The notes beneath the pieces were generated by a model. The model saw nothing but the letters and a program-made list of their open reading frames with translations, was not told the origin of the DNA and did no database searches. A program made the translations under genes and the position numbers. A stretch of 64,000 nucleotides of DNA from a virus, in IMG/VR virus record IMGVR_UViG_3300011113_000621, positions 35,754 to 99,753 of that record; one strand, 5' to 3'. Position 1 is the stretch's first letter. Each line of letters begins with the position of its first letter. Shown piece by piece: positions 1-9,531 of the stretch.

Positions 1-511
1 ACTCTGTAGCTAAAACACGAGCTGCTGCCTTACCTGACGCAGGAGGCGGAGCTCCATATGTATACGTAACCTCGATGTTGCAAGGAGCCCAGGAGGTTCC
101 AGCCTTTGCTTGAATGGTAGAGTGATCAACTAGGTAGTAGTTAGCAGGATCAACGATCTTGCCTGCTCTATCACGTACTGAATGAATACGAACAACGGGT
201 CTGCCACGAAGGCGAAGACGCGTTGACGGAGACATGCCGTCTGTAGTTATTTCTGCATAATCGTCAAACTCATCAAAAGGAATGTTATACACGTCTCCAC
301 CAACAAGCTCAGGTGTGTAATTTCGTGAAGATGCTCCAAGACGATACGCACGAGACGCGCAGACGTAGCGCTCTGTTACAGTAGTTATTCCATTAAACTT
401 ACGACCAGACATGGACCAAAGAAGCTGAGATGCAACCTTAACGGCATCATACGCATACTCGTCATCAGCGTAGCTATCGAGCTCATCTACTGTTACCCAA
501 AGATTTGACAC
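1..511 (-). CDS. head-tail connector (adaptor) protein, truncated at window edge
   Basis: The reading frame is open from a GTG at 511 to the window edge, so only the first ~170 residues are seen. The start SNLWVTVDELDSYADDEYAY, followed by a helical stretch, then RLRLRGRPVVRIHSV and a VTYTYG strand, is the pattern of HK97 gp6-like head-tail adaptors, which dock on the portal. A TAA lies two codons before the GTG in frame, so GTG is the first possible start; no good Shine-Dalgarno is visible. It follows the capsid and putative tail-tube genes on the same strand, as expected for a connector. Family assignment rests on pattern and gene order only. Confidence 0.6.
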   Translation of the reverse strand, partial: MSNLWVTVDELDSYADDEYAYDAVKVASQLLWSMSGRKFNGITTVTERYVCASRAYRLGASSRNYTPELVGGDVYNIPFDEFDDYAEITTDGMSPSTRLRLRGRPVVRIHSVRDRAGKIVDPANYYLVDHSTIQAKAGTSWAPCNIEVTYTYGAPPPASGKAAARVLATE

Positions 512-546
512 TCGTTATCCCGTCTACTCGTCATTATTATGAAGAC

Positions 547-590
547 GAGCGACATGCCTGTGTAGGTGGTTACACGTTGGCATGTCGCTC
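547..590 (-). terminator. long hairpin between tail-tube and connector genes
   Basis: Perfect 12-bp arms (GAGCGACATGCC at 547-558, complement at 579-590) enclose a second inner stem (GTGTA/TACAC). It sits just after the 602 stop codon. The T-rich tail is better on the plus strand than on the minus, so it may be an attenuator or mRNA 3'-end stabiliser rather than a full terminator. Confidence 0.6.
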
Positions 591-601
591 TCTTGTTCTT
601 A

Positions 602-1648
602 TTAGGAGGTTGGATCCTCTGTTGACGCGATGATAAAGTCAGTCGCGTTATCAGCGTTGTAGTTCTCGTTACCAGGGACGTTGTAAGCTGTTGTTGAGCC
701 TTCGCTTGCAAAGTCGGTTACCGCACGGCCATTTGCAGAAACATCAGCTGTTCCTGAATCTGCCGTTGAGGCAATGGTTCCACTTGTTGACGTTGTATAG
801 GTAAACGTTGTTGTTGTTGGAACAGACGCGATGGTGTATGTACCATTAAGCGCAGTTGTGGTAAGACCTGCCACGACGACCTCGTCTCCTGCCTCAAAGT
901 TATGAGCAGCTGATGTAGTAAGTGTAGCAGTCGAGCTTGTGCGAGCAACGTTATTAACAGATGCTGAGAGATCTCCATGCCATCTGTAGAAGCCTTTACG
1001 ACCTGTTGGTGCCCAGCTTGAACGTGCATATGAGTATGGACGCTCTGTAGCTACTGGGAACTCCCAGCGCTCATCAAGACCATCACTAAAGTTAGTGTTT
1101 CCAAGGCCGTAACCTTCGAATGTAGTTGCAAGCATTCCGTTTTCAATTACGCGATCTCCGCTTTGGCGAAGCTTTGCGTATGGGAATACCCAGTGGAAGT
1201 AAGGAAGTGTTGCAGCCTTCTTTCCATCAATGATTGCAAAGGACCAGCACTCAATCGCAACGCCGTTTCCAGCTGGGTCGTCGCCAGTTGCAGGAGAAGA
1301 CCAACCGATTGACTTGCGATCTGGTGAAGCATATGTTCCGAGGTTCTTGCGAAGTAGTAAACCGCCAGAAATTAGCTGAGTAAGTTCTGGATCTGGTTCA
1401 CAGATTGCAAGTTCCATTGTGATACGCTTTAGCGTATCAGGTGACTTGTAGGTAACGCAGACTGTTCCATCTGCGCCCTTCTCTGTCATTTCATCGCCTT
1501 CTTCGTACTCAGGCGTAAATGAAAGGCGTAAAAAGCCTGATGTGGTGTAGCTGTCACCGGCCGCGTTCAGGAGGTTACCAGACGCATCAAGACGAGTTAC
1601 TCGAATTGACACGCCCTGAATGCTGGCGGCGTATTCTTGAGTTGCCAT
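602..1648 (-). CDS. putative major tail (tube) protein with Ig-like insertion
   Basis: 348 residues. The beta-rich N-terminal two thirds (IRVTRLDASGN, SGFLRLSFTPEYEEGDE, LAICEPDPELTQLISGG, EGYGLGNTNF) match the style of actinophage tail-tube proteins, with a glycine/charge alternation and a central W/F-rich region. Residues ~230-300 look like an inserted Ser/Thr-rich beta module (TLTTSAAHNFEAGDEVVVAG), of a kind often added to virion proteins as a surface decoration. Ribosome site AAGGAG lies 11 bases before the ATG. It lies between the capsid genes and the connector gene. It could be another head-completion or decoration protein; the tail-tube call is moderate. Confidence 0.5.
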   Translation of the reverse strand: MATQEYAASIQGVSIRVTRLDASGNLLNAAGDSYTTSGFLRLSFTPEYEEGDEMTEKGADGTVCVTYKSPDTLKRITMELAICEPDPELTQLISGGLLLRKNLGTYASPDRKSIGWSSPATGDDPAGNGVAIECWSFAIIDGKKAATLPYFHWVFPYAKLRQSGDRVIENGMLATTFEGYGLGNTNFSDGLDERWEFPVATERPYSYARSSWAPTGRKGFYRWHGDLSASVNNVARTSSTATLTTSAAHNFEAGDEVVVAGLTTTALNGTYTIASVPTTTTFTYTTSTSGTIASTADSGTADVSANGRAVTDFASEGSTTAYNVPGNENYNADNATDFIIASTEDPTS

Positions 1649-1693
1649 GTTTTTTATTTTCTCCTTGTTTAGAAGCGGCTATCTAGAGCTATT

Positions 1694-2560
1694 CTATGCC
1701 GTTAGATCAACTCTGACTGCGAGATGAATGGACGGATCAAAGTATACCGCAGCTGGGCGGATAGCCTTGAGACGTACACTATTTGCATTGTTCGACACGT
1801 CATAGCCCTGTGCTAGATTGTCGTTTACGACATCTGGCTTGCCAAGGTATACCTTGACTGTTCCAGTGGCGTACATCCATTTGTTTGCAGCTGTTGCGCT
1901 TTCTCCTGTAGCTCCGGTTGGGCCACTTCCTGGGTAGCCTGATCCAATAATTACTGGAGTTCCTCCAACAGTCTGTAGGTGATCTCTATCACGAGTGTGA
2001 TAGAAAAGGGCACCATCAGCAGCAAGAAGAGCTGCTACGTCGCGTGTCATGTGAATAACACCCTGCTCTCCCGCAGGCGAGTCAGTTCCAATTGTATGTT
2101 CAAGAAGGGCAATTGCACGGCGCGCAGATAAAGCAGTTCCTGAATTTAGAATTGTTGCAGAGGCATCAACCAATGCCTTATTGTCATGTGACTCACCGAT
2201 TCTAATGGCTCCAGCCCATAATTCTTTTTCAAGTGCCTTCTGTGTTACTCCTTCAAGTTGGCGAGTAATGCGGGCAATGCGATCAATTCCAGAAAAACCT
2301 AGTGTTGAGCGGGTCTCATCTACCTCAATAAAAAATGGTTTAATCTCGTCAAAATAGTTGACGGTAGGAGCAGAAATCTGCTCGCTTGTGCTGTCTGTAT
2401 CATCGTAATTTGTAATAAATTGAGGTGTAGTTTCCCATTCCTGCGAGAAACCTCGTACCCATTTGTCCTCATCAACTGAGGTATCTGGCTTTACTACTGT
2501 GAGTAGGCCAAACATCGAAGGGATAATCTTCGGCGCCTCAAAAACTCCTGTGTAAGCCAT
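1694..2560 (-). CDS. second HK97-fold-like capsid protein
   Basis: 288 residues. The central helix-rich segment (ALEKELWAGAIRIGE), the P-domain-like stretch HTRDRDHLQTVGGTPVIIG and the C-terminal ending IRPAAVYFDPSIHLAVRVDL are typical of HK97-fold coat proteins, yet a larger capsid gene lies immediately upstream. The two share no obvious identity. Plausible roles are a pentamer/vertex-specific coat protein, as in phages that encode separate hexamer and pentamer proteins, or a capsid-derived decoration protein. The start has AGGAAAG in front of ATG. A strong hairpin at 2607-2632 separates it from the main capsid gene, suggesting reduced expression relative to that gene. Confidence 0.55.
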   Translation of the reverse strand: MAYTGVFEAPKIIPSMFGLLTVVKPDTSVDEDKWVRGFSQEWETTPQFITNYDDTDSTSEQISAPTVNYFDEIKPFFIEVDETRSTLGFSGIDRIARITRQLEGVTQKALEKELWAGAIRIGESHDNKALVDASATILNSGTALSARRAIALLEHTIGTDSPAGEQGVIHMTRDVAALLAADGALFYHTRDRDHLQTVGGTPVIIGSGYPGSGPTGATGESATAANKWMYATGTVKVYLGKPDVVNDNLAQGYDVSNNANSVRLKAIRPAAVYFDPSIHLAVRVDLTA

Positions 2561-2606
2561 TATTGCTTTCCTAATCTAACTCTCGTTTTAATTACCTTTT
2601 CGTATT

Positions 2607-2632
2607 GGAGGCGCCCGCAAGCGAGCGCCTCC
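2607..2632 (-). terminator. GC-rich hairpin after major capsid gene
   Basis: GGAGGCGC/GCGCCTCC arms with further CGC/GCG pairing in the loop, just past the capsid stop codon; the minus-strand 3' side is AATACGAAAAGG, so no clean U-run. Likely attenuates read-through from the strongly expressed capsid gene. Confidence 0.65.
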
Positions 2633-2650
2633 TCAACGAAGTATCGAATT

Positions 2651-4648
2651 TTAGTATTCGATTGTAGCTGCTGTTGCGCCACCGTTGGTGTCGCGTAGAG
2701 CTGCTGCTGTACCGTTGACTGCGATTGTTGATGCGACCTTGAGAGACTCAACGCCGACCTTTGCAACGCCTTCGAAGGTTTCAACGAACATCTTGTAATC
2801 GTTGGTTCCAACAAGGGTGGAGTCACGGATAATTCCGAGATCCAAGGTACCGCCATCGAGGAACAAGAATGTTCCTTCTGCGAACATGTACCAGGTCAAG
2901 GTGTCTCCGAACTCATTCATTGCACCTGCACCTTGTGCGCCTGTTGGCTCTTCAAGGTGGTAGCAGATGTTTACGTTGCGTGCTGCAAGGTATCCATCAA
3001 TTTCTCCGTATGCGTTAAGCATGTTATCGCCAGGAGCTGCAAGTACTAGGTCTGCTGCCATTGCGTCCTTGATCCATGCTGGAGCAATTACACGAAGTGG
3101 AGCATTAGGCTCTAGACGGTGACGACCGCGGTAAGCGGAAGCAGCGCGTCCAACCTGAACTAGGAAGTCACGAGCAACACCAATGATTGATGCTGATGTG
3201 ACTGCAGTTGACAAGCTTGTCAAGCGAGAAAGGATTTGACCTTCTGCTTCACGAGCATGCTGAATAAGACCAAGCTCGTTGTGACGAGCGATCAATTCAG
3301 GATACGCGCGAGTTAGAAGGTTACCAAACTGTAGCTGTAGGGTTACAGCGTCAGTTGCAACAGTGTTTTCAGTTGCAGCGGTAACAGTCAAGCTGAGCTT
3401 TGAAGCAGGTGATGGTGTTTCAGCTGAATCGTTTGCAGCAGTCCATACACCGACAGCGTTAGCGTAGTCGGAAAGGACTGGTGGAACGATGTAGCGGATA
3501 CCGCCACGATCTGCTTGGAAGCGAGGTAGGCAGTCACGTACTGGACGTGCTGTTGTTCCGATTCCGAAGATGTCGTACTTGACTTCAAATGGAGCCTGGT
3601 GGCCACCAGCAGCAACAAGTGCCTCTGGGCCGACTACATTTTGGATTTTCTTCCAGTTAGATTCTGCATCTGTTGAAAGAGTGCGCTCTTCTGGATATTG
3701 AGTTGTAATAGATGCAACGATGTGCTGTTCACCGTCTCCACCGTTTACACGGCGTAGACCATGAAGACGCTTGGACATTGCCTCTGCGACTTCAGACATG
3801 TTGTTGATTGTGCTGCCCGCTGTGTATCCAGGAATGTCAGCGCCAGCCGTAATAGCTACGGTAGCCGCTGAAGTCTGGAGTGATGGGCGGCGATCCGCTG
3901 GAGCTTCAATTACTTCAGTAACTGTAGCTTCAGTCTCGTTTGCGGCGGCGGTCACTGGTGCCTCCTGCTCCTTCTGCTCAGTTTGAGCAACTTGGGTTGT
4001 TTCTGGGGTAGCTGAAACTTCGATTTCAGCTGAGGCTGCAACAGGTTCTGTCGCAACTTCTGCAGCTGGTGCCTCTACGTTTTCAGTTGGTTCTGCTGAA
4101 AGTTCGGCTTCTGGAGTTACCTCGGCCGCTGCTTCCGCAGGAGTTTCTTCTGCAACAGCAGCTTCTGCAGCTGGTGTTACTTCAGTAGTAGCAACTTCTT
4201 GTGTTGCTACGGGTGTTTCTGCTGGGGTTGAAAGCTCAGATGCCTCTTCCACAGTAGTTGACGCTTCGGCCATTGGCTTATCCTCTTCTTTTTCTTCTTT
4301 GATGACTGGAGCAGCAGGAGCCTCTTCAGGCATTTCCTTCTCCTCTTTATCATCGTCAGAATCGGTTTCGCCTTCAGGCATTTCTTCCTTCATTTCGTCA
4401 CCCTTAACACGCATTGCGGCTTCAGCGGCGCGTGCAGCAAGCTCTTGAGCTTGTGCCTCACGACGTGAAATTTCACCACGTACTGTGTCAAGCATGTCTG
4501 CCAATGAGGTCATGGCGTCTACTGTCTGCGGAGTTGGATCCTCCTTTTCAACCGTTTCGAATTCGCTGACGATAGCACTCTGTAACTCAACAAGCTTTTC
4601 AGCGTCGAGTTCAGAAAGCTGGTCTAGCATTTCTTTTATACGGTCCAC
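2651..4648 (-). CDS. major capsid protein with fused N-terminal scaffold-like region
   Basis: 665 residues. Residues ~1-80 are a coiled coil (LDQLSELDAEKLVELQSAI). Residues ~80-265 are extremely acidic and Ala/Pro/Thr-rich, like a scaffolding delta-domain. From ~270 on is the HK97-fold coat: N-arm, an E-loop region near HQAPFEVKYDIFGIGTTARP, spine helix ALIARHNELGLIQHAREAEG-like, a P-domain, and a C-terminal A-domain around TWYMFAEGTFLFLDGGTLDLG. The fused acidic part would be removed by the protease encoded just upstream. The GTG start is set by GGAGGAGGGACA in front of it. It has its own TATAAT promoter at 4769-4774 and a ~120-base leader with a GATGAAC/GTTCATC hairpin. Confidence 0.85.
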   Translation of the reverse strand: MDRIKEMLDQLSELDAEKLVELQSAIVSEFETVEKEDPTPQTVDAMTSLADMLDTVRGEISRREAQAQELAARAAEAAMRVKGDEMKEEMPEGETDSDDDKEEKEMPEEAPAAPVIKEEKEEDKPMAEASTTVEEASELSTPAETPVATQEVATTEVTPAAEAAVAEETPAEAAAEVTPEAELSAEPTENVEAPAAEVATEPVAASAEIEVSATPETTQVAQTEQKEQEAPVTAAANETEATVTEVIEAPADRRPSLQTSAATVAITAGADIPGYTAGSTINNMSEVAEAMSKRLHGLRRVNGGDGEQHIVASITTQYPEERTLSTDAESNWKKIQNVVGPEALVAAGGHQAPFEVKYDIFGIGTTARPVRDCLPRFQADRGGIRYIVPPVLSDYANAVGVWTAANDSAETPSPASKLSLTVTAATENTVATDAVTLQLQFGNLLTRAYPELIARHNELGLIQHAREAEGQILSRLTSLSTAVTSASIIGVARDFLVQVGRAASAYRGRHRLEPNAPLRVIAPAWIKDAMAADLVLAAPGDNMLNAYGEIDGYLAARNVNICYHLEEPTGAQGAGAMNEFGDTLTWYMFAEGTFLFLDGGTLDLGIIRDSTLVGTNDYKMFVETFEGVAKVGVESLKVASTIAVNGTAAALRDTNGGATAATIEY

Positions 4649-4768
4649 TGTCCCTCCTCCGGGCCAGTCATGATGAACAAGATTTGTTAGTTCATCTCGC
4701 TAATCAGTCCAAGGCCGAGGGACTCTACGCGGTTTGCGTGGAGGCACTCTACCTGGATTGAATAATAC

Positions 4769-4774
4769 ATTATA
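4769..4774 (-). promoter_or_regulatory. -10 box of capsid gene promoter
   Basis: TATAAT on the minus strand in AAATATAATG, beside the stop codon of the protease gene and ~120 bases before the capsid start. An 11-codon open frame (ATG at ~4670) overlaps the capsid GTG and may couple translation. Confidence 0.55.
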
Positions 4775-4776
4775 TT

Positions 4777-7700
4777 TTAAGTTAGGAGTCGGAGAAGTTT
4801 ACTCAATTCTGAGGAAATCTCAGCTTGAGAGAAGTAATCTCCACCTGACATAAACGACTTGAGTCCTGTCGTCGCCTTATCAGCCTCATCCTTTCCTATC
4901 TTTTCTTCCACCCTTGGGATCATATCTTCGATAAGACCTTTTAAGGCCGGAGGAAGATCACTATAACGGATCTTCTCCGTGTCGCTTCCAAACGGCAATG
5001 GGAGGTTTGCAATGGTCTCTCCTAAGGCTCGTGCCGAGGTGCGAATATTTTCTAGTGCATCTGGGTTAAGTGCACGGGTATCAATTCTGTCAACTATGGA
5101 GATAACATCGCCTGCGGCGCGTGCTGCCTCGATATAGTTTCCAGCATCATCAAGGTTTTCTGCTTCCTCGATTTTTTCAATTGCTCGATCTAGTCCACTG
5201 TCGCCAAGGTCCTGCTTTATACGAGCTAGAACCTGACGAAACTTACCTTTTGCATCACGCGGCTGAGTCTTGCCAGGCACGTACTTACCTGCCTGAACGT
5301 CTGTTACTTCTCCGAACTCAGCCGCTGATGCTTTTCCCAAATCGTTTGACTCCTCGTTGGAGTAAGCCATTCCACCATGGCATCTTGCGCACGGGCAACC
5401 TGGTGGACACTGGCACTGTTGACCAGCGTATCCAGGGCAAATGCAACCATAGTCCTTGCACATTCCGCAGTCAAATCCAGCGGTCTCAGGAGATGCAACC
5501 ATCGCGATACGCTCACGTAGGTAGGCAACCTCTTCACCAAGCTCTTGGCTTGATAAAGATTTCCACTTATCTGGAATTAAGTCTGGACGGTCAAGTTGAC
5601 GAGCGCGCTTCATGATGTGGCGTCTAACAGCCGCACGCTTGCCTGGCTTTGATCTTCCGTAAGCTTGAATTGAGTCCTTCAAGGAGTCGATGTTTGTAAT
5701 CGGGTATGAACCATCTTTAAGAGCATAGCCCTTCTTAGCAAGTTGCTGACGCTTCTCGCGGGAGATGTAACCAAACTCGTCGTCAAACTTTTGTACTCCA
5801 AAAACTCTAGAATACAGAGCATCTGCACGAGCGGAAAGCTCTGCGGCGTGCGCCTCCTTTAATGCTGTAAAGCGCTCACGAGCGGCGTCCGCTTTAGATG
5901 AAAGTTCAGCTTGTTCTAACTGCTCCAGTTTTTGTACACGAGAGACCAAATCTGCGATTGGATCCGCCTTCATGCGTGCAAGAACTCCTGCGCCAGCCGC
6001 AACAAGTGCCATAACCGCGCCTGAGGCTACACGAGCACGGGCAATAGGGAACCCTGGAACGTTTACCTGGCAAACCGCTACAAGCTCAAGTTTACCGTTA
6101 ATTGGACGCCAGTCACCAGAAGGTGCAGACGCGCGAACTGCGCGAACCTGCTCTGGTGTAGTTCCTGGACGTAAAGCTCCAGATACCCAAATACCAAAGG
6201 AATCTTCTCCAGCGTGAACGTCCGCGAAGGCAGATGCTGTATCGTCATAGTGACGTACCGCCTCTTGTGCGGAAGCTTCAAGTGAGGCGTGTCCGCCTGC
6301 TAAAGTTAGTTGTCCAACAGGAACGTCTGTTCCGTCGTCAGTGCGAACTACACCTGTGTGAAAGTACGCGTAGTTGCTTCTTGAACGTGGTGGCTTTGTG
6401 CCAAATGACATTCCGATGTGATCTACGTGCCACGCCGCGATATGACCAAATACACGACCTTCATCGTCCACGGTCAATGGAGTTGGCTTGTCGAGCTGCG
6501 GATTGTCAAACCACGAACGCGGTGGTACGACTGGGATTGATCCTGCCACTAAGCCACAAGCGACAAGCGCTGAAGCCTCTACAGGATCCATTTCGTCGAC
6601 GTATATGCCGTCCGGGATCACTGTTTCCTCCTGATTCTCGTCTTCGACGAGGTAGATTTGGCACTCTTGGAATGCCGGTTTTGGTACAATTGTTACTGCC
6701 ATAACTCGTGCATGCGAGATCACGAGTTTATCAGTTCCAATCTTACCACTGTCTTTTTCGGCCAGTTCAGGAACTTCTTGACTTGCCTCAAACTGATCGA
6801 GGTCCGCAGAAACTCCACGGATAAAACCATTACGTATTAAACGCTCGGCTTCCTTACCATATTCGCCAGAGTCAAACACGCCGTGCGCGTTGCCAATACC
6901 GCCTTCTACGCGTTCCATATGATCAATACGTCCAACTACAACTGATCCGTTGTGTCCTTCACCAGTTTCAATTTGCCACATCAATGGCAAAGGCAGTTCA
7001 CGAATTTCTATCGCACCTTTCTTAAAGGTACGTCCATCACCAGTCTCAATCTCCTCTGGAATTACAAGAGGAATCTTAAACTTTGCACCTTCTGCTGTTG
7101 TCATCTCTTCTTCAAGATGCCCTGCTGCAGTAAGAACCCGTCTGCGAGCATCTGCTGCTCTAGCTGAAAGAGTCGCCTTATCTATGATCTCTTGCGAGCT
7201 TAGTATTTCATCTACTGCAAAGTTTCCACGACCGCGCTTCATTCCCGGGTTGCGACGATCTCCTGGCCACATGCCAGTCATCTCCTTGTGACGAAGCGAG
7301 CAGTATCCTTTAGCTCTTGGTCCCATGTACTTCTTAAGGTTGCGGTAACAGCGCGTCCAGTCACCTGGAGTATTCCAACGAATCTTTATAACTCCGCCTT
7401 TACCGATTGTCCAGTAGCGACGTAAGTTCTCTGCATTTCCTCGATTACGATCTAGTCCACCAGCCGCAGTTAGGAACATTCCATTTTTACCATTCCAAAG
7501 AACTGTAATAAACTCGAGGTCCTTTACAGATGCAGTTACTGGAGTTATTCCATCAACTTGCTCGATAACTGTTTTGAGAGATGCGCCATCAAGAGGAACT
7601 ACAGGAGGTGGAGTTGCAGACTTCATATCAGCAAGTATTTGCTCGTCACGCACCCACTTCTTATCCTTACGAGTATACGTCATCGCATCAGTTGATGTAG

Positions 7701-9531
7701 AGCTAGCTGGGACTAGCGACACTAACTCATAGACAGCGCTAGGGTCTGTGTCCGAAACGATTGCAAAAAATACAGGCTGAACGTCTGAGGTTTCAGGTGA
7801 CATCTCCTTAGACTCGCCTGGAGAAGCAGCGCTGGTTATAGGCTGGTAGTACATTTTGTTTGGATAGTAGTACTCGCCGTCTGAGCCTTTAACTTTCTTG
7901 TTTAAGAAACTTGCAAGAGCTGGGTGTTTATATGGGTCAAGCTTAAGCTTAACGCCAGTTAACTTTTCTAGCTCTTTAAGGTAAGGACTCTTTGAAACTT
8001 TTTCTATCTGATTTTTTCCAGTAATAACCTTTGGGCCAGATCCGTCCGAGCGAGACTCGAACCCTTCTGTTTTATTTGCATCAAATGCGTCCCGTTGAGA
8101 TTTTACCCAGCCTGGCCAATCACCAAGTACCTTTCCCATATCTTCAGAAGTCATTGCTGGAAGAGTTCCGGGAATCTTAGCTCCAGGACGATCAATTGGA
8201 ACGCGAGGTTCAGCAAGAATACCTGATGTATCAAGAGGAGTTATATCCATGGGCGCAGTTTTTTGTGCGCTAACTGAAGACTCTGGTTCTGTTGCAGTTG
8301 CAGGAACGTCTACTATATCTCCTGAATCAAGTTTTACTCTAACACTTTGCTTTTCAGGATCAATTGCTACTATGCTACCAGACCCACGTTCGGCATCTCC
8401 ACCGATAACTACTCGCGATCCTTGCTTTGAAAATCTGCCAGTTTTGTCGCGTACTTGCTTTGCAGCTTTTTCAGATCTTTCCTCGGGAGTATAATCTCCG
8501 TCTCCTTCGGTTTCGCCTTCAGCGGCAGCGGCTACAAGTGAATCTATAAACTCTAAGTCTAGCTCGCTAGCGGCAGCTGCAAATAACTCGGCTTCCTCTT
8601 CATCAATCTCAAAGATTGAAACTGGTCTAAATGGATCTTCTTGGAAGCAGGCGCTTAAAAAGAATGCAGACTCTGCGTCAATTTCAATGTGAACCTTTTC
8701 TACTGAAAGGTCTTGCTCATCGTCTAATGCCATGTCATAGCTAGTAAGGTCTTGGTTTACGTCGTCTAGTGTGTTCCAAGTTCCACCATCCCAAACCTTA
8801 ACGTCGTAGTTCTCATCAATCTTGTATAGGCGATCAATTCCAGAGCCGTCCATGCGCATACGAGCAATGAACTCAACTGCTTCTAAATTATGCTCAAATG
8901 CACCTAAGTCCGTAGGGTATTGAGTGTTAACTGCATAATCAAATTCGTCCTCGTGGTATGAGCTGTCTGCGTATCCATCTGCCCTTAATGACTTTTTGTT
9001 TTCTCTTTCAACGATGGCACGCGCCCAACGCCACGCGGTGTCGCCACCCCAGAGAGCCCACGCAATACGCCCATTTGACGGAAAACCGTCTTCTCCTGGC
9101 GAGTAGCCTTTTGCCTTCTTATCAACCTCATGACGAGGGAAATACTTTGCAATATGACGGACCTTTTCAATTCCAATTTGTCCTCCTCTTGAAAGAGTGC
9201 GGGCCGTATTAAGACCTACTGGAGTTCCTCCGCGCTTGTGCTCCTTACGCCACTCAAGAGCTCTCTTTGCCTCCTCTTGAGCGCCTTTAGGAATCGTGTA
9301 TAAACGACGAGCGCCACCTACTATGCTTACGTCTAGCGTGGTAAGCGCAGCACTTGCTAATTCAAGTTGTGATTCGGTAACATCTAGATCTTCGTCGCTC
9401 CATGTAACAGAGGCAGTTAGCGAAGATAAGACTCCTTGATTAACAACTAAGTTTTCCTCAGAGTTAATTACAACACCCTGGGTGTCGTTTGAAAAAAGAA
9501 CAAGAGGTCCGCTTTTTCCTACTACATTCAT
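4777..9531 (-). CDS. multidomain capsid maturation protease (S78-like) fusion
   Basis: 1584 residues. In order: residues ~70-180, a module with YTIPKGAQEEAKRALEWRKE and FPSNGRIAWALWGGD; ~360-420, a small beta-barrel-like stretch; ~760-800, a basic W/Y/R-rich region; ~820-1000, a prohead-protease-like domain with probable catalytic His860 (GEGHNGSVVVGRID) and Ser908 (RGVSADLD); ~1300-1360, the module KKGYALKDGSYPITN...HIMKRARQLDRPDLIPDKW seen in actinophage head proteins; ~1390-1430, a cluster of about ten cysteines (CGMCKDYGCICPG, CQCPPGCPCARC); C-terminal helices. The protease should process the capsid N-terminus. The ATG overlaps the upstream stop by 4 bases. Fusion of all these parts in one chain is unusual; it may be cleaved into separate virion proteins. 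Confidence 0.75.
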   Translation of the reverse strand: MNVVGKSGPLVLFSNDTQGVVINSEENLVVNQGVLSSLTASVTWSDEDLDVTESQLELASAALTTLDVSIVGGARRLYTIPKGAQEEAKRALEWRKEHKRGGTPVGLNTARTLSRGGQIGIEKVRHIAKYFPRHEVDKKAKGYSPGEDGFPSNGRIAWALWGGDTAWRWARAIVERENKKSLRADGYADSSYHEDEFDYAVNTQYPTDLGAFEHNLEAVEFIARMRMDGSGIDRLYKIDENYDVKVWDGGTWNTLDDVNQDLTSYDMALDDEQDLSVEKVHIEIDAESAFFLSACFQEDPFRPVSIFEIDEEEAELFAAAASELDLEFIDSLVAAAAEGETEGDGDYTPEERSEKAAKQVRDKTGRFSKQGSRVVIGGDAERGSGSIVAIDPEKQSVRVKLDSGDIVDVPATATEPESSVSAQKTAPMDITPLDTSGILAEPRVPIDRPGAKIPGTLPAMTSEDMGKVLGDWPGWVKSQRDAFDANKTEGFESRSDGSGPKVITGKNQIEKVSKSPYLKELEKLTGVKLKLDPYKHPALASFLNKKVKGSDGEYYYPNKMYYQPITSAASPGESKEMSPETSDVQPVFFAIVSDTDPSAVYELVSLVPASSTSTDAMTYTRKDKKWVRDEQILADMKSATPPPVVPLDGASLKTVIEQVDGITPVTASVKDLEFITVLWNGKNGMFLTAAGGLDRNRGNAENLRRYWTIGKGGVIKIRWNTPGDWTRCYRNLKKYMGPRAKGYCSLRHKEMTGMWPGDRRNPGMKRGRGNFAVDEILSSQEIIDKATLSARAADARRRVLTAAGHLEEEMTTAEGAKFKIPLVIPEEIETGDGRTFKKGAIEIRELPLPLMWQIETGEGHNGSVVVGRIDHMERVEGGIGNAHGVFDSGEYGKEAERLIRNGFIRGVSADLDQFEASQEVPELAEKDSGKIGTDKLVISHARVMAVTIVPKPAFQECQIYLVEDENQEETVIPDGIYVDEMDPVEASALVACGLVAGSIPVVPPRSWFDNPQLDKPTPLTVDDEGRVFGHIAAWHVDHIGMSFGTKPPRSRSNYAYFHTGVVRTDDGTDVPVGQLTLAGGHASLEASAQEAVRHYDDTASAFADVHAGEDSFGIWVSGALRPGTTPEQVRAVRASAPSGDWRPINGKLELVAVCQVNVPGFPIARARVASGAVMALVAAGAGVLARMKADPIADLVSRVQKLEQLEQAELSSKADAARERFTALKEAHAAELSARADALYSRVFGVQKFDDEFGYISREKRQQLAKKGYALKDGSYPITNIDSLKDSIQAYGRSKPGKRAAVRRHIMKRARQLDRPDLIPDKWKSLSSQELGEEVAYLRERIAMVASPETAGFDCGMCKDYGCICPGYAGQQCQCPPGCPCARCHGGMAYSNEESNDLGKASAAEFGEVTDVQAGKYVPGKTQPRDAKGKFRQVLARIKQDLGDSGLDRAIEKIEEAENLDDAGNYIEAARAAGDVISIVDRIDTRALNPDALENIRTSARALGETIANLPLPFGSDTEKIRYSDLPPALKGLIEDMIPRVEEKIGKDEADKATTGLKSFMSGGDYFSQAEISSELSKLLRLLT

